Source: Rhineura floridana
Taxonomy: Eukaryota; Chordata; Lepidosauria; Squamata; Rhineuridae
Reading direction: 5' to 3'
DNA: 64,000 nt
NCBI RefSeq assembly: GCF_030035675.1
Contig: NC_084481.1
Span: forward strand, 230,918,927-230,982,926
Shown: positions 1 through 24,376 of the stretch, in pieces
Numbering within the stretch: the stretch's first letter is position 1
Layout: every line of letters starts with the position of its first letter
The notes under the pieces: generated by a model
Databases searched by the model: none
What the model was told of the DNA's origin: nothing
The model's input: the letters and a program-made list of their open reading frames with translations, nothing else
Made by a program: the position numbers and the translations under genes

Positions 1-78
1 AGCAAAACCTTATTTTATATCTGTTCCATATTTTCAACAAAGGACGTCTTACAAAATGATTGTTTAAATCCGCATTCG

Positions 79-86
79 CTTTTACT
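79..86. repeat. 8-bp target-site duplication, left copy (hAT)
   Basis: CTTTTACT immediately precedes the left terminal inverted repeat; the identical word follows the right terminus at 2274-2281. Confidence 0.88.
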
Positions 87-2273
87 TAGGGTTGCCATAT
101 TCCAGTTCCACAAATCCGGGCAGGTTAATTTGCATATTATGCAAATTATTTGCATATTAATACTTGGATTGTCCAGTTGTTTTGTTTTTGTGCCTAGGAA
201 TTACCACCAAAAACTGGCGAAAGATGTGAGAAATCTTTTTTTTAAAAGCAACATTTTTAGCCTTAAATGCCTAGACTCTAGTTTCCAACACTATGGAGTA
301 TTTATTGATTGATTAAGAGAATTTATATCCTGCCCTTTTGCTGTTAAAAACAGAGCTCAGCACAGCTTACAAATATAATAAAGAAAATAAAAATACACAA
401 TCAATATAAAAACATAATAAAAACACAAAACAGCAACAAACATAAAGTAAGTCAGGGCAACAGTACTGTTAACCATATACAATATATTTCAAAGATGTGG
501 TGGGTGGAGAAAAACAAGAAGCCAAAATGTTAGGAAAAGGAGTCTTTCACACCACATGCTCAGTTGTAAATACTGTTGCAGCAAGTTTTACAAGTTCCTC
601 CAGTATTCCACTGGTGCAGGCACTCAGACATTCAAAGTATCTGTATGTTTCTTAGGTTTTATAAAAGCAGAGCTTTGCTTAACTCAAAATTTCTTCTCCC
701 TTTGATCAACCACATCTACACAGGTTCCACCTCCATACTCAAAATGAAACTGGGCCTGGAAGTGTGCAACAACCCCACACATACCTTGCTAATTAGATTA
801 CCAATGCCAGGATGTCTGTCTTATCGACTACTCTCCTGCTCCCCCCCTCCCCCGGGCATCATGAAAGACCCAGTCCTGGGCTCAGAAAGAAAATAAATAT
901 CTGGTCCTCTTCAAAGTATTGATAAGCCTCTTGTTTTAATTGAAATAATAATTATAAATTCTTGTTCTTATCACTAATGGGAGTTAATTATCTTGCATAT
1001 GCTGCTGTTGCTTCTATGGCTGTAACGGAGTGAGGTTAAAGGTAAGTGAAATGCAAATAGGAAAAAAACAACACAAAAGGCAGTAACACTTTCCTAAATG
1101 TAATACCATACCAACCACAACAAGATTCCTATGAGTAAGGCAGAAAACTAAGCATCTCACAACCAAAAATATGATAAATGAAGAAATATTTATATAAAAG
1201 CATGACTATCAAATATATTTATTATTTACACAAACTGTAAAGATATTTATAGTGCAATCCTAGGTTTATTTATTCAGAAGCAAGTCCCAGCGTATTCAGT
1301 GGGGCTTACTCAAACAGGGACAGAACTGCAACCTCAAGTGATAAGCAACTTCATTCACACAACCCAAAATTCCGAATCATGCCACTTTACGCTGTTTTGC
1401 AACTGTTTATACTTGTTTTTATGGTTATTGGATTTTAAATGACTTTATTTCTTGTTGTGAGCTGCCTTGGTTTCCAACCCTACCTCACAGGGGTGTTGCA
1501 AAGACTCCATACATGCACACGCACACACTGCAGATGTATAAATACATACAGCCCATATAATAGTTTATTGTCAAACCAGTTGGTCATTGCAGAAAAATCA
1601 GTATTAGTTTTTAAAAAATCAGTATTACTTTCCTACAGAATAAAACCTGTAATACCTAAGTAAGCCCTGCCTACTTGCTTTAAAATAGGACTGGAGGGCA
1701 CAAACACAATTCTTTTTTACATTCACTCCAAAGTCCCATTGATTTTCAGCACATTCATAACCATGTCTACTCAAAAGTAAGCCCTATTGAATTCAATGGG
1801 ATTTACTCTGGGCATATGGGATTTGCATTGCTTTTACAAAAAGCAGGCACTGGGAAGGTTTTCAAAACACTGCCCAAGATCTGACTCCTGCACACAAGAG
1901 GGAAAAAAACTGAAATGTATATACTTACCCAATTTATGAGATTTTCAGATAAACGGGGTGAAACCACCATTTTGTTTTCTAGACACTGCCTAAGGTCAAT
2001 GAAACTGAAACACAATCCCTGATTGGCTGCAATCCTGAATGGGCGGGGTTAAAGCTACGAAGTGCTATACAGTACTGTTTAAAGAAAGATTTAACAGTCG
2101 GGGGGGGCGGCTGACGTTTTTATGTATATCTCGAGAACTGGACCACCTAGAAACTTAATTTTTTTTTTAAATTAAAGCTGAGAATCCGGGCCACCTAAAG
2201 GGCTAGCCGGGCGCCGGGTGGCATGCATAGAATCCGGGTAAAACCCAGCTAACCGGGCAATATGGCAACCCTA
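87..2273. mobile_element. non-autonomous hAT DNA transposon inserted in L1 ORF2
   Basis: The 2187-bp element has terminal inverted repeats TAGGGTTGCCATATT (left) and its complement at the right end. It is flanked by a perfect 8-bp target duplication CTTTTACT at 79-86 and 2274-2281. An 8-bp duplication and TAGGG-type termini are hallmarks of hAT elements. The L1 protein alignment runs on directly across the insertion, which proves the boundaries independently. No transposase frame is visible inside; the interior is AT-rich with an L2-like tail (302-560) and palindromic short repeats (1248-1320, 1725-1815). It was mobilised in trans or has lost its transposase. Confidence 0.88.
302..560 (-). 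repeat. L2-like LINE 3' end inside the hAT element
   Basis: The complement ends in a GGGCAGGATATAAATT-type sequence preceded by an A/T-rich tract. This is the pattern of L2-type 3' ends seen several times in this window (for example 28790 and 33225). It is diverged, so it is old or arrived before the hAT copy spread. Confidence 0.5.
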
Positions 2274-2281
2274 CTTTTACT
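2274..2281. repeat. 8-bp target-site duplication, right copy (hAT)
   Basis: CTTTTACT directly after the right terminal inverted repeat, identical to 79-86. Confidence 0.88.
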
Positions 2282-4999
2282 TTGTCATACCATAAATATC
2301 CATGCCATCCCCACTTCAATTTATAACCCTCCAAATCCAATAATCTTTTATTTCTTAATAAAATCCATTCCTTTATCCAAACTAAACAACAAGCAGCAAA
2401 CTAAAGTCTCAGATTCGGTAATCCCAATCCTCCTCTTTCTTTAGAATCTTGTAATAATTTAAATTTAATTCTTGGTTTTTTCCCCTGCCATATAAATTTG
2501 GAGATATGTTTTTGCCATTTTTTAAAGGGTAGGTCAGAAAATATTACAGGTATCGTTTGAAACAAAAACATCATTCTCGGTAAAACATTCATTTTTATCA
2601 CAGATATTCTACCCATTAATGATAACTGTAATTTGCCCCATCTTAACATATCTTTCTTGACCTCTGCCCATAATTTTTCATAGTTATTATAAAACAACTT
2701 CGAGTGTTTATTCGTCAAAAAAATACCTAGGTATTTCACCCTTTTCTCTATTGTGAATCCTGTCTGATCAATTAACTCTTTTTGTTCTTGCATAGATAAA
2801 TTTTTCACCAACATCTTTGTTTTTTTATTGTTAATTTTAAAGCCCGCTAACGGTCCAAACTCTTTTAATTTGTCCATCAATACATTAATTCCTTCCACTG
2901 GGTTTTCTAATACAAGGATCAAATCATCAGCAAATGCTCTCAATTTATATACTTCTTTTTTAATCTTTAAGCCCGAAATCCTTTCATCTTGCCTTATATC
3001 TCTAAGCAACACTTCTAAAACCAAAATGAACAAAAGGGGAGATAGCGGACATCCCTGTCTTGTACCCTTTTGTATTTCACATGATTCCGTTAAGTCCCCA
3101 TTAATAATTATCTGTGCCTTCTGAGATATATAAATCGACATAATCCATTTAATAAAATTTTCTCCAAAATCCATTTGTTCCAGAACCTTAAACATCAATT
3201 TCCAATTTAAATTATCAAACGCTTTCTCCGCATCCAAAAAAATCAAAGCGGCTTTTTTATCATTTCGTTGTTCTAAATATTCCAATACATTCAGAACATT
3301 CCTAATATTATCACGTAATTGTCTTTTGGGCAGAAAGCCTGATTGGTCTTCCTGAATAAATTGTTGCAATACTATTTTCATTCTTTCTGCCAAAATCTTT
3401 GTAAATAATTTATAATCATTATTCAATAAAGATATCGGTCGGTAATTCTTTGTTAAAGTTAAATCCTGTTCCTCTTTAGGTATTAGCAACTCTCAGGTAT
3501 TTTCCTCTCTTTCAAGATCGAGTTCATTGTATGCTGTAGGGGCAATTAAAGCTCCTCGTCTAAACATTTATAATACCCTGCTGATAATCCATCAGGTCCT
3601 GGTGACTTTCCTAATTTAACTTTGCTTATAGCTTCAGATATCTCTCTTAACGTAATAGGACCATTATCCACTTGTCTCAAGGTCTGTAATTTTCGGCAAA
3701 TTTTGTTTAAGTAAATACTCTTCTATCTTTTCAGAGGGGATTTCTTGGCATTTATACAATGTTGAATAATATTGGTGAAAAACCTTTTGAATTTTTACAT
3801 TATCTGTCAACATCTTATCTCCTTCTTGTATCTTTAAAATAAGATTTTTTCCCCTTTGTTTTCTTAATTTATATGCCAATCACTTCCCTGGTTTGTTTGC
3901 AAATTCAAAGCTCCTTTGTTTGGCAAATATTATTTTTCTTTCAATTTCTCCCACTGTTAACATTGATACTTGATTTTGTAACATTCTAATTTGGTTTACA
4001 ATCGAAACTTTAGTCGGGTATTTTTTCAGATCATCCTCCTTTAGTTTAATTTCATCCAAAATTAATTGCATTTTCTGTTGTTTCTTCTTTTTTATTTCAG
4101 TATTGAATTGAATAAAATATCCTCTCATAAATGCTTTACTCGTATCCCAAACAATAACTTCATCCATTCCTTTGTCTAAATTATGTTCAAAAAACTCTTT
4201 TAGTTTCTCTTTACATTTTTGTACTACTTTATCATTCTGTAATAAAGACTCGTTTAATCTCCATCTAAACCCAAAATTCTTCTTTTTAAGAGATAATATC
4301 ACTGGGTTATGATCAGAAAAAGTTTTTGGTAATACATCCATCTTGGAGATATCTTTCACTAAATTTTTTGACATCCAAATCATGTCAATCCTCGAGAAGG
4401 TTTTATGTCTTTCTGAAAAATATGTAAATCCCTTTGCATTATCATTTATATATCTCCACGTATCTACCAATTCTAAATTATCCATTAATTCAAAACATAT
4501 CTTCGGAAGTTTCCCCTGTGTCTCTCTAATTTATTTTTTTCTTTCAGAAAGTCTTATCAATTTGTGGTGAGATTACCCCATTCCAATCACCCATAACACA
4601 CCAGTACTCATATGAGAAATCCAGCAATTTTTCCATAAGTCCCCTATAAAACGTCTTTTTACTTTCATTCAGGGCATAAATACCTACTATCAACGACTTT
4701 GTACCCTGTACGGTAATTTCAACCCCCACAAATCTACCACTATCATCCGATAATACCAATTTAGGAGACAATTGTGGATTAATATAAAGAACAACTCCAT
4801 TTACTTTTTTCGATCCAGCCGAAATAAATTCCTCCCCTAAATTTTTACAAATCAAATACTTAGAATCTTTCTTCTTAATATGGGTTTCTTGTAAACAAAT
4901 TATATCCAATTTTAATTTTTTCAAATAATGAAACACTTTCTTTCTCTTCTGAGGAGTATTAGCTCCATTTATATTCCAGGTTAGATATTTATAATCCAT
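2274..4999 (-). pseudogene. L1 ORF2 (endonuclease plus reverse transcriptase), broken
   Basis: The second L1 protein begins MDYKYLTWNINGAN with an apurinic-type endonuclease (LQETH motif, then GDWNGVI and SDHNPV). It continues into reverse transcriptase (NYRPISLLN, FLDAEKAFD, KGTRQGCPLSP, and the AFADD active site near 2930). Several stops and frame changes divide it: open segments are 5005-4544, 4485-3880, 3879-3664 and 3489-2401, in different frames. Past 2401 the C-terminal part still aligns (a WHGYLWYDK-like stretch near 2300) and is cut at 2274 by the hAT insertion, resuming at 86-1. It is a dead copy that belongs to the surrounding L1. Confidence 0.85.
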
Positions 5000-5001
5000 C
5001 T

Positions 5002-5970
5002 TCAAGCATGTAATTTAGAAAAGTCTATGCCTGTTGCTCCCAATGAACTTTCTTCTTCTTTTCCTTCCTCTACATAATCTTGTTGACCCTGCTTCACATG
5101 AGTTATTTCCATGCCTTTAATTTTATCCTCTTCCATGTCTTTTAAAGCTTTTTTCATAAACTCTCTCGCTTTCTGTACAGTATTCAATTGGTACTTCTGT
5201 TGTCTAAACGTAAAGATTACTCCTGGTACATCCCATCTAAATTGAACTTTGCATTGTTTGAGTTTTTCTGTAAAGAAAGCATATTCTTTTCTCTTATGTA
5301 AAAGTCTAATAGGGATTTCTTTCATCACAAATACATCCTTGTCATCAATTTTAAGAGAAGTGCTAAAATGTTGTTGTAGAACCATATCTCTGGTCCTCTT
5401 TTTTACAAAATAAACAAGCACATCTCTTGGGACTTTTTTCACTATAGCATATCTTGAATTGATTCTGTAAACTTTATCTATTTCATAATCCATCAGATCT
5501 TCATTCCAGTCCAAAAATTTTACCAAGGCATTAATGATTTTATCTCTAATATTTTCACCTGTTTCCTCAGGGATTGCTCGAAATCTCAAACAATATTCCT
5601 TGTCTCTAAGTTCCGTCACTGCCATATAGTCCATCTCTTTTTCTAATTCCACATTTAATATATCTGTTTTATTTTCTAAAGTTTGCACTTTTCCTTTTAT
5701 TTTTTTTACATCCTCTGTTACTTGCCCAATTGTATCTTTGATCTCATCCATCTCTTTTCTCATATAATCCTTCATATCTTCCAATTCCTGTTTTATTTTA
5801 CCAAACTCCAATTTTATTTCTTGTCTTTCTTGTTTTATTTCTTGTCTCAAATCCTTACTCATTATCTTAATCTCATCCATTATTTTCTGAAACATATCTG
5901 AGGAAGAAACACCTTCCTGTATATCAGTTGATCCTCTTCGCTCCAGAGCCTTAGATTTCCTGGCTGCCAT
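5002..5970 (-). CDS. L1 ORF1 protein (RNA-binding chaperone), open frame
   Basis: This is the 322-residue first protein of the L1 element. L1 ORF1p trimerises through a coiled coil and coats L1 RNA in the cytoplasmic RNP. Residues ~25-110 are rich in E, K and Q with heptad spacing (coiled coil). Residues ~120-210 form an RRM-like region containing YCLRFRAIPEE, and residues ~210-290 form the basic C-terminal domain (EIPIRLL, then FTFRQQKYQL). The start at 5970 is the first ATG after the 5' UTR. The stop is followed two bases later by the ORF2 ATG at 4999, the tight spacing expected of a bicistronic L1. The frame is open throughout, unlike ORF2. Confidence 0.85.
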   Translation of the reverse strand: MAARKSKALERRGSTDIQEGVSSSDMFQKIMDEIKIMSKDLRQEIKQERQEIKLEFGKIKQELEDMKDYMRKEMDEIKDTIGQVTEDVKKIKGKVQTLENKTDILNVELEKEMDYMAVTELRDKEYCLRFRAIPEETGENIRDKIINALVKFLDWNEDLMDYEIDKVYRINSRYAIVKKVPRDVLVYFVKKRTRDMVLQQHFSTSLKIDDKDVFVMKEIPIRLLHKRKEYAFFTEKLKQCKVQFRWDVPGVIFTFRQQKYQLNTVQKAREFMKKALKDMEEDKIKGMEITHVKQGQQDYVEEGKEEESSLGATGIDFSKLHA

Positions 5971-6879
5971 TTTAAAGGCAAACTTCTAAGTTTCAAAACG
6001 TAACCACTGTTCCATAACCAAAAAGGCAATCAATTTCTTTTTTTTCCCCCAGCAACAGAGGGGTTAATATTCCAAACCTATTAACATCACTTATCTCCTA
6101 CATATCCAAAAATGCAAAGCGAATCCATTTCACAGCGTCAAAACAAATAGTAACCTATACGCGGAGCAGATTCATCCAAGGAAAGTAGTCCAGAGAAAAT
6201 AGTCACAAACCTATATTAGTTAAATCCAATTCTTCTCATCAGATAAGTTACCCCTCGTCTGTTTGTATCTTTATAGTGTCCAAAAACAAGGCAGCTCTTT
6301 GCAATAAAAAAAAAATAGAATAGATTGCTTAAATTTTCTTTCTCTCCTCCACCTCCTTAATTCCTTATATAAAGGAGAAAATTATCACTCTCCCAGGGTT
6401 CTTTATTGCTGTTTCTTAAACAAACCTCTTTTACTGTAATAATTTAGAACAAATGATAAGATTAGACAGAAGAATGCTCGCCCATTAGTGTCCGTTTTAG
6501 TAAACGTCTCGCTTAATCAGTTGAGCTTGCTTGAAGTCCTGGCTTCGTCCGCAGCTGTTGGTTATACCTTCTTTACAAGAATCTTAATGAATTCCAGCCA
6601 CCAACAACACAACAAAGCTTCTGTGGATAAACTCTTCGTTTCTCCCTTGCCTGGAAGAAAAATTTACACCAGTCAAGGTCCTCTAGGCTGGTTTTTAAAC
6701 TGAAAAAGCTTCCTCTGTGACGGAGCTCGTCTCAGAGTTAACCACAGGCCGAGCAATCCTTCTGGGAAGTTCCGTTAGTATATTTTCTGATAGTAATCCA
6801 TTTGGGCTGAGCCTTACCCTGAGAGAAGTATTAGAGTGCAACATTTGTATTAAATGCAATAACCTTCTGTTAATATTAG

Positions 6880-7003
6880 TGGCAGACCTGAACTTACAAG
6901 ATCTGAACAGGTTGGTTCATGACAGATGCTATTGGAGGTCACTGATTCTTAGGGTCGCCATAAGTCGTAATCGACTTGAAGGCACATAACAACAAACAAC
7001 AAA
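6880..7003 (+). repeat. RTE-BovB LINE 3' fragment
   Basis: The last ~120 bases of BovB: the coding end for the DLNRLVHDRC-like tail, then the CGCCATAAGTCGTAATCGAC signature and an ACATAACAACAAAC tail. It matches the 3' ends of the BovB copies at 32107-32775 and 38179-42185. Confidence 0.8.
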
Positions 7004-7870
7004 ACTTTTGCCACAACCAGCCTAAGTCAATGAGATCAAAGGCAGAAGTAAAAACCACAAAGGCAACAAAAAGCTCTTTTCTACCATTTTGGGAGTATTT
7101 TTGAATCATGTGATGGAGAATAAAGCATTGATCTATTGTGGACTTTGTCTTTGTCTCATAGTTTTAATACTGTGCAGTTTATTTTGAATCCCATGTAGTT
7201 CTTTGCTTGCGAAGGCTGCACTGCAGGTTAAGACATCCTACGTAACGGGAGGGATAAAATTACTTCAGAATCACTGCCTGTTTGCCCCTTGTAAAAATGG
7301 AAAGGGTTAGGAGATGTATGCCGAAGTAAGGAAAACAATTTTCCTAAATTCCTAATTGGGGTGTTGTTTGGAATGAATTTAACCTTCCTTGTACCTGCTG
7401 CTTTGTTTATAGGGTAGAACTTCTTAAAACCTTTTTTACATTGAGATGCAAATCACATGAAGAGCATTTAAAGACAATTTTCCTTGGGGATGGTTTTCTG
7501 AAATACTGAGTTTATTGATCAAAATTATCGACATACATATTATTGAACTCTGTTTTGGAATCCAAAACATTTATAGTAAAATAAGAAAGTGAAGTATATG
7601 TAACACTGGTTTTGTTCCCTGGATACAAATTTGCTGAGAAAATGTTCTTGATTTAATATCTAAACTTCTGAGGTATTACTGCCCTAGCTTGGCACATACA
7701 CGGTGACCTCAGGAGGGTGCTTTTAGTTCATCAAAATGTCATTTGGATGCTAACCGGAACTTGCTTAAAAACATTTTTGTCTTCTGCTATTTCAGTCCAG
7801 TTTGTTGTTTGGAACACGTTGGCGTATTTAAATAGCAAATGCATGTATTTGTATAACCTTACTTTTTCAG
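7004..7870. other. stretch upstream of ACTR10 exon 2, nothing recognised
   Basis: AT-rich sequence between the BovB fragment and ACTR10 exon 2. I find no exon, repeat terminus or RNA gene here. It ends in the pyrimidine-rich acceptor of exon 2. Confidence 0.5.
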
Positions 7871-20371
<12,501 letters not shown>

Positions 20372-20757
20372 GAGTCTGCCTGAGATGTGTGTTTTGTTCG
20401 CATTGTGACACCCCCTTTTTGTCCCTTTCTTTTCCTGATGTCAGACTGATGAAGCTGAAAGCGCACTTTCTGGCAAGCCAGCAAGGTTGAGTTCTGGAGT
20501 AGCTGACAAGCCATCTGCCACTTCTGTCGCCCGGGAGTCTGCTTCCCTAGCTGAAGATGATACCCCAGTGATAGCGTCTTATTTATATGTACAGTCATTA
20601 ACAACTGCTCAAGCCTCTGACCTTTATTGTTGTTATTTGAAGCATTTTAAAACTGCTTGGAACCTGAAACTGTCCCTGCAGCGTTCTCTGCTAAACTCAA
20701 TAGTAATGTTTTATTTCACACTAGCTGCTGATTAAAACATTAATATATATATATACA
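20372..20757 (+). other. ACTR10: ACTR10 3' UTR (putative)
   Basis: From the stop codon to just past the ATTAAA hexamer at 20731-20736, followed by a TA/CA dinucleotide run. The extent is inferred from the hexamer only. Confidence 0.5.
20731..20736 (+). terminator. ACTR10: ATTAAA poly(A) signal candidate for ACTR10
   Basis: First canonical-variant hexamer after the stop codon. An AATAAA at 21132-21137 lies within a dispersed repeat and is less likely to be the native signal. Confidence 0.5.
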
Positions 20758-20814
20758 CACACATATCTGTAACATTGTCTTCTGTTTTTCCCCACTTATT
20801 CTGGTATAAGCTTT

Positions 20815-21170
20815 CATGCAGTTGACTTTTATTCACCAAAGCTTGCACTGTAATTAATTGGTTAGTATTTAAGATACCACAAGACTTTGTTTTCGCTGTA
20901 AAGATGAACTCAGCTGGACGTTTTTCCCCTTTGTGGTGGCGGCTAGTGGCTCCATGTCAGTGGGGCAGTGGAATCCACTCCGGGTTTTAGTCCAAACTTT
21001 CAAGGAGCAGTCTAAGGTGGCCCTTTAGGTTCCTTTTGTGGACTCAAGCACACTTTGTCAAATATTTGAAGTGAAAACATATACCTGTACATCTGATAAA
21101 ATGGGCTTGAGTCCACAAAAGCTTGTGCCACAATAAATTTGTTAGTCCTTAACGTGCCACAAAGCTGTTT
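20815..21170 (+). repeat. unclassified repeat tails (two copies)
   Basis: Two tandem-spaced copies of a motif: AAAGCTTGTGCCACAATAAA then TTTGTTAGTCCTTAACGTGCC (21115-21165), and a degenerate form at 20835-20885. Between them (20930-21025) sits CTGGCTCCATGTCAGTGGGG-like sequence also found at 32803. Family not identified. Confidence 0.5.
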
Positions 21171-21872
21171 GTTTTGAATAGTATTGTCTTTTTCACCTAC
21201 TTGCTACAGAATTCCCACAGTGATCTCTTGTTTGCCTGCCAACAGTTGCCTTGCAAAGTTCCCTTCTTTGGTCAGAGGCAGCCATTGCACACTGCCCTCC
21301 CCTCCTTCCTCTGTTTGAAGGCTGCCTGGGCCCAGTCCAAGTCCTTTTTAAAGGTAAAGAACCATAAGGAAAGAGCTCCGGGCCCTGAACTTGCCCATCA
21401 GCAGTTAGCATCTGCACAACAGACTGAGCAGGCATGCAGATCACCTGCCCATAGTCTTCCCCGGTAGGGTGGGCTGTGTTGTATTTCTGTTGAAATCATG
21501 GTTAAATCTTTTTCAGATGTGCATCTCAATAAGCATGTGCAAATTGGCGTCCTCTTTTGTGGCAGTGCAGTTCCTCCTTTTCCGGTGCTGTGCAAGTGGC
21601 CACCACAGTCCTGGATGCACCAGAGCTCCCCATCTTTTCTGGCATGTACATTCTCTTGAGGGGGGGAGGCAGGTCATCTCTCTTTCCCCGTTACCCAGTA
21701 ATCCGACCTAAGCAGTCACACACAAAACCAAGACTAACGTTTAAGCCAGGGGCAAGGCTAGAATGTGTGTTACAAGGGGGCAGTCGGAAGGCTGGGGCAG
21801 TTCTTGTGTGGGGAGCATTTTGGAGGACTATTGAGCCAAGCTGTGTAAGTGCACCAGATTTCAATAAGAACA
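21171..21872. other. intergenic stretch, nothing recognised
   Basis: Mixed-composition intergenic sequence without coding or repeat signatures that I can support. Confidence 0.4.
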
Positions 21873-22190
21873 TAATATAAGATCAATCCTCCTAGATCGG
21901 CCCAAGGGCCCATTTACTGTTCCCAGCTGCAGCCAACCAGATGCCTCTAAGAAGCTGACCATGAGCAGGGCCTATAGAGGCCATAGTCCTCTTCCAACAT
22001 TGCTTTGCAGCAGCTGAAACTCAAAAGCAGCACACTGTCCTTGCATCTGAAGGCTGCATATATAACATTACCTGGAGCCATGGATAGACTTCTTCAACCT
22101 CCATGAATTCATCTTTCAAAGTCATCAAAGCACCAGATGCCATCATCACAGCATCTTATGGTAGCAAATTCTATACATTCATTATGGGCT
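21873..22190 (-). repeat. old CR1 LINE fragment
   Basis: Begins AATAAGAACATAATATAAG, then GATCGGCCCAAGGGCCC and CCAACCAGATGCCTC, a diverged minus-strand CR1 3' end. Confidence 0.7.
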
Positions 22191-22500
22191 CTTTCAGATG
22201 ACCTCTTTATTGAGCATTCACCCTATTTGCTCGCACAGTGCTTATGCACGCAGGGGGGTGATAATATCTGATCTTTATTGAGCATCCATTCTGGTTTGTG
22301 GGGCTGTACTATGAAAATGAACGTTCATCCTGATATGCTTGTGGGGTGTTGATATGCCTTCCCTTTGTTCAACCCCCACTTTTCAATTAATTCCCCTGTC
22401 ACTTTCCACACCACAAAAAGACCCACTCTTTCGTAGAGTGGATTTGTTGCAACAGAGTTATTTAATCTACTTTAATTGCACAAATTAAAATTTCCAGAAG
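22191..22500 (+). repeat. unclassified interspersed repeat, copy 1
   Basis: GGGCTCTTTCAGATGACC then TTTATTGAGCATTCA. A similar order of words appears in the complement of 29640-29870. Origin unknown, possibly a non-autonomous DNA element. Confidence 0.45.
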
Positions 22501-22711
22501 CTGCTTGAATTCCTCTCGCCAATTCCCCAGCAAAATAATGACAGTCTGGAGGCACCCTTAAGATTATGTGAAGAAGTACTTTATTCGGTCTCACCCAAGT
22601 CTCCTACCCATCAGTTTATTTGGATGAGCACACCCCCAATTTCTACTGTGAAAGAGGGAGAAAGACCTCTCTGTCCGCTTTCTCCATACCATGCATCATT
22701 GTATAATTGTG

Positions 22712-24376
22712 GATGCCCGGATGGCATCCACCCGAGAGCTCAAAGAACTCAAATGTGAAATTGCTGATCTGCTAACTAAAATATGTAACTTGTCCCTTGG
22801 GTCCTCCTCCGTGCCTGAGGACTGGAAAGTGGCAAATGTAACGCCAATCTTCAAAAAGGGATCCAGAGGGGATCCCGGAAATTACAGGCCAGTTAGCTTA
22901 ACTTCTGTCCCTGGAAAACTGGTAGAAAGTATTATTAAAGCTAGATTAACTAAGCACATAGAAGAAGAAGCCTTGCTGAAGCAGAGCCAGCATGGCTTCT
23001 GCAAGGGAAAGTCCTGTCTCAGTAACCTATTAGAATTCTTTGAGAGTGTCAACAAGCATATAGATAGAGGTGATCCAGTGGACATAGTGTACTTAGACTT
23101 TCAAAAAGCGTTTGACAAGGTACCTCACCAAAGGCTTCTGAGGAAGCTTAGCAGTCATGGAATAAGAGGAGAGGTCCTCTTGTGGATAAGGAATTAGTTA
23201 AGAAGCAGAAAGCAGAGAGTAGGAATAAACGGACAGTTCTCCCAATGGTGGGCTGTAGAAAGTGGAGTCCCTCAAGGATCGGTATTGGGACCTGTACTTT
23301 TCAACTTGTTCATTAATGACCTAGAATTAGGAGTGAGCAGTGAAGTGGCCAAGTTTGCTGACGACACTAAATTGTTCAGGGTTGTTAAAACAAAAAGGGA
23401 TTGCGAAGAGCTCCAAAAAGACCTCTCCAAACTGAGTGAATGGGCAGGAAAATGGCAAATGCAATTCAATATAAACAAGTGTAAAATTATGCATATTGGA
23501 GCAAAAAATCTTAATTTCACATATACACTCATGGGGTCTGAACTGGCGGTGACCGACCAGGAGAGAGACCTCAGGGTTGTAGTGGACAGCACGATGAAAA
23601 TGTCGACCCAGTGTGCGGCAGCTGTGAAAAAGGCAAATTCCATGCTAGCGATAATTAGGAAAGGTATTGAAAATAAAACAGCCGATATCATAATGCCGTT
23701 GTATAAATCTATGGTGCGGCCGCATTTGGAATACTGTGTACAGTTCTGGTCGCCTCATCTCAAAAAGGATATTATAGAGTTGGAAAAGGTTCAGAAGAGG
23801 GCAACCAGAATGATCAAGGGGATGGAGCGACTCCCTTACGAGGAAAGGTTGCAGCATTTGGGGCTTTCTAGTTTAGAGAAAAGGCGGGTCAGAGGAGACA
23901 TGATAGAAGTGTATAAAATTATGCATGGCATTGAGAAAGTGGATAGAGAAAAGTTCTTCTCCCTCTCTCATAATACTAGAACTCGTGGACATTCAAAGAA
24001 GCTGAATGTTGGAAGATTCAGGACAGACAAAAGGAAGTACTTCTTTACTCAGCGCATAGTTAAACTATGGAATTTGCTCCCACAAGATGCAGTAATGGCC
24101 ACCAGCTTGGATGGCTTTAAAAGAAGATTAGACAAATTCATGGAGGACAGGGCTATCAATGGCTACTAGCCGTGATGGCTGTGCTTTGCCACCCTAGTCA
24201 GAGGCAGCATGGTTCTGAAAACCAGTTGCCGGAAGCCTCAGGAGGGGAGAGTGTTCTTGCACTCGGGTCCTGCTTGCGGGCTTCCCCCAGGCACCTGGTT
24301 GGCCACTGTGAGAACAGGATGCTGGACTAGATGGGCCACTGGCCTGATCCAGCAGGCTCTTCTTATGTTCTTATGT
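22712..24376 (+). mobile_element. CR1 LINE, 5'-truncated
   Basis: Begins inside the reverse transcriptase (DGIHP region diverged, then KELKCEIADLLTKICNLSLG). It continues through [21 protein letters not shown] and the C-terminal domain to GY-stop at 24169. The 3' UTR ends in the CTTATGTTCTTATGTT octamer repeat. One in-frame stop interrupts it after LLWIRN (near 23197). Nucleotides are very close to the copies at 51695 and 57594. Confidence 0.93.
22720..24169 (+). pseudogene. CR1 ORF2 reverse transcriptase fragment
   Basis: RT and C-terminal part of CR1 ORF2, lacking the endonuclease because of 5' truncation. RT motifs visible: [55 protein letters not shown]. One stop splits it into 22691-23197 and 23285-24169 open segments; the intervening bases stay alignable. 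Not functional. Confidence 0.88.

Larger units (their letters stand above)
1..6770 (-). mobile_element. LINE L1, 5' end present, 3' end off the window, interrupted by a hAT element
   Basis: An L1 retrotransposon lies antisense to ACTR10. Reading on the minus strand, a 5' UTR starts near 6770 and runs to 5971, followed by ORF1 (5970-5002) and ORF2 (from 4999). The 5' boundary is placed because the first ~90 bases match the 5' end of a second L1-derived element at 25026 (both open with an ACTTCC start and share a GAGACG block). ORF2 coding sequence is cut at 2274 by a DNA transposon and resumes at 86, continuing past position 1. ORF1 is open while ORF2 is broken, so this copy cannot move itself. 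Homology is to vertebrate L1 by protein motifs. Confidence 0.9.

Noticed and set aside
1-7870. Search for ACTR10 exon 1
   Set aside because: No match to the expected GEKTAVVIDLGEAFT coding sequence or a CpG island; the region is L1, hAT and AT-rich unique DNA, so exon 1 is outside.
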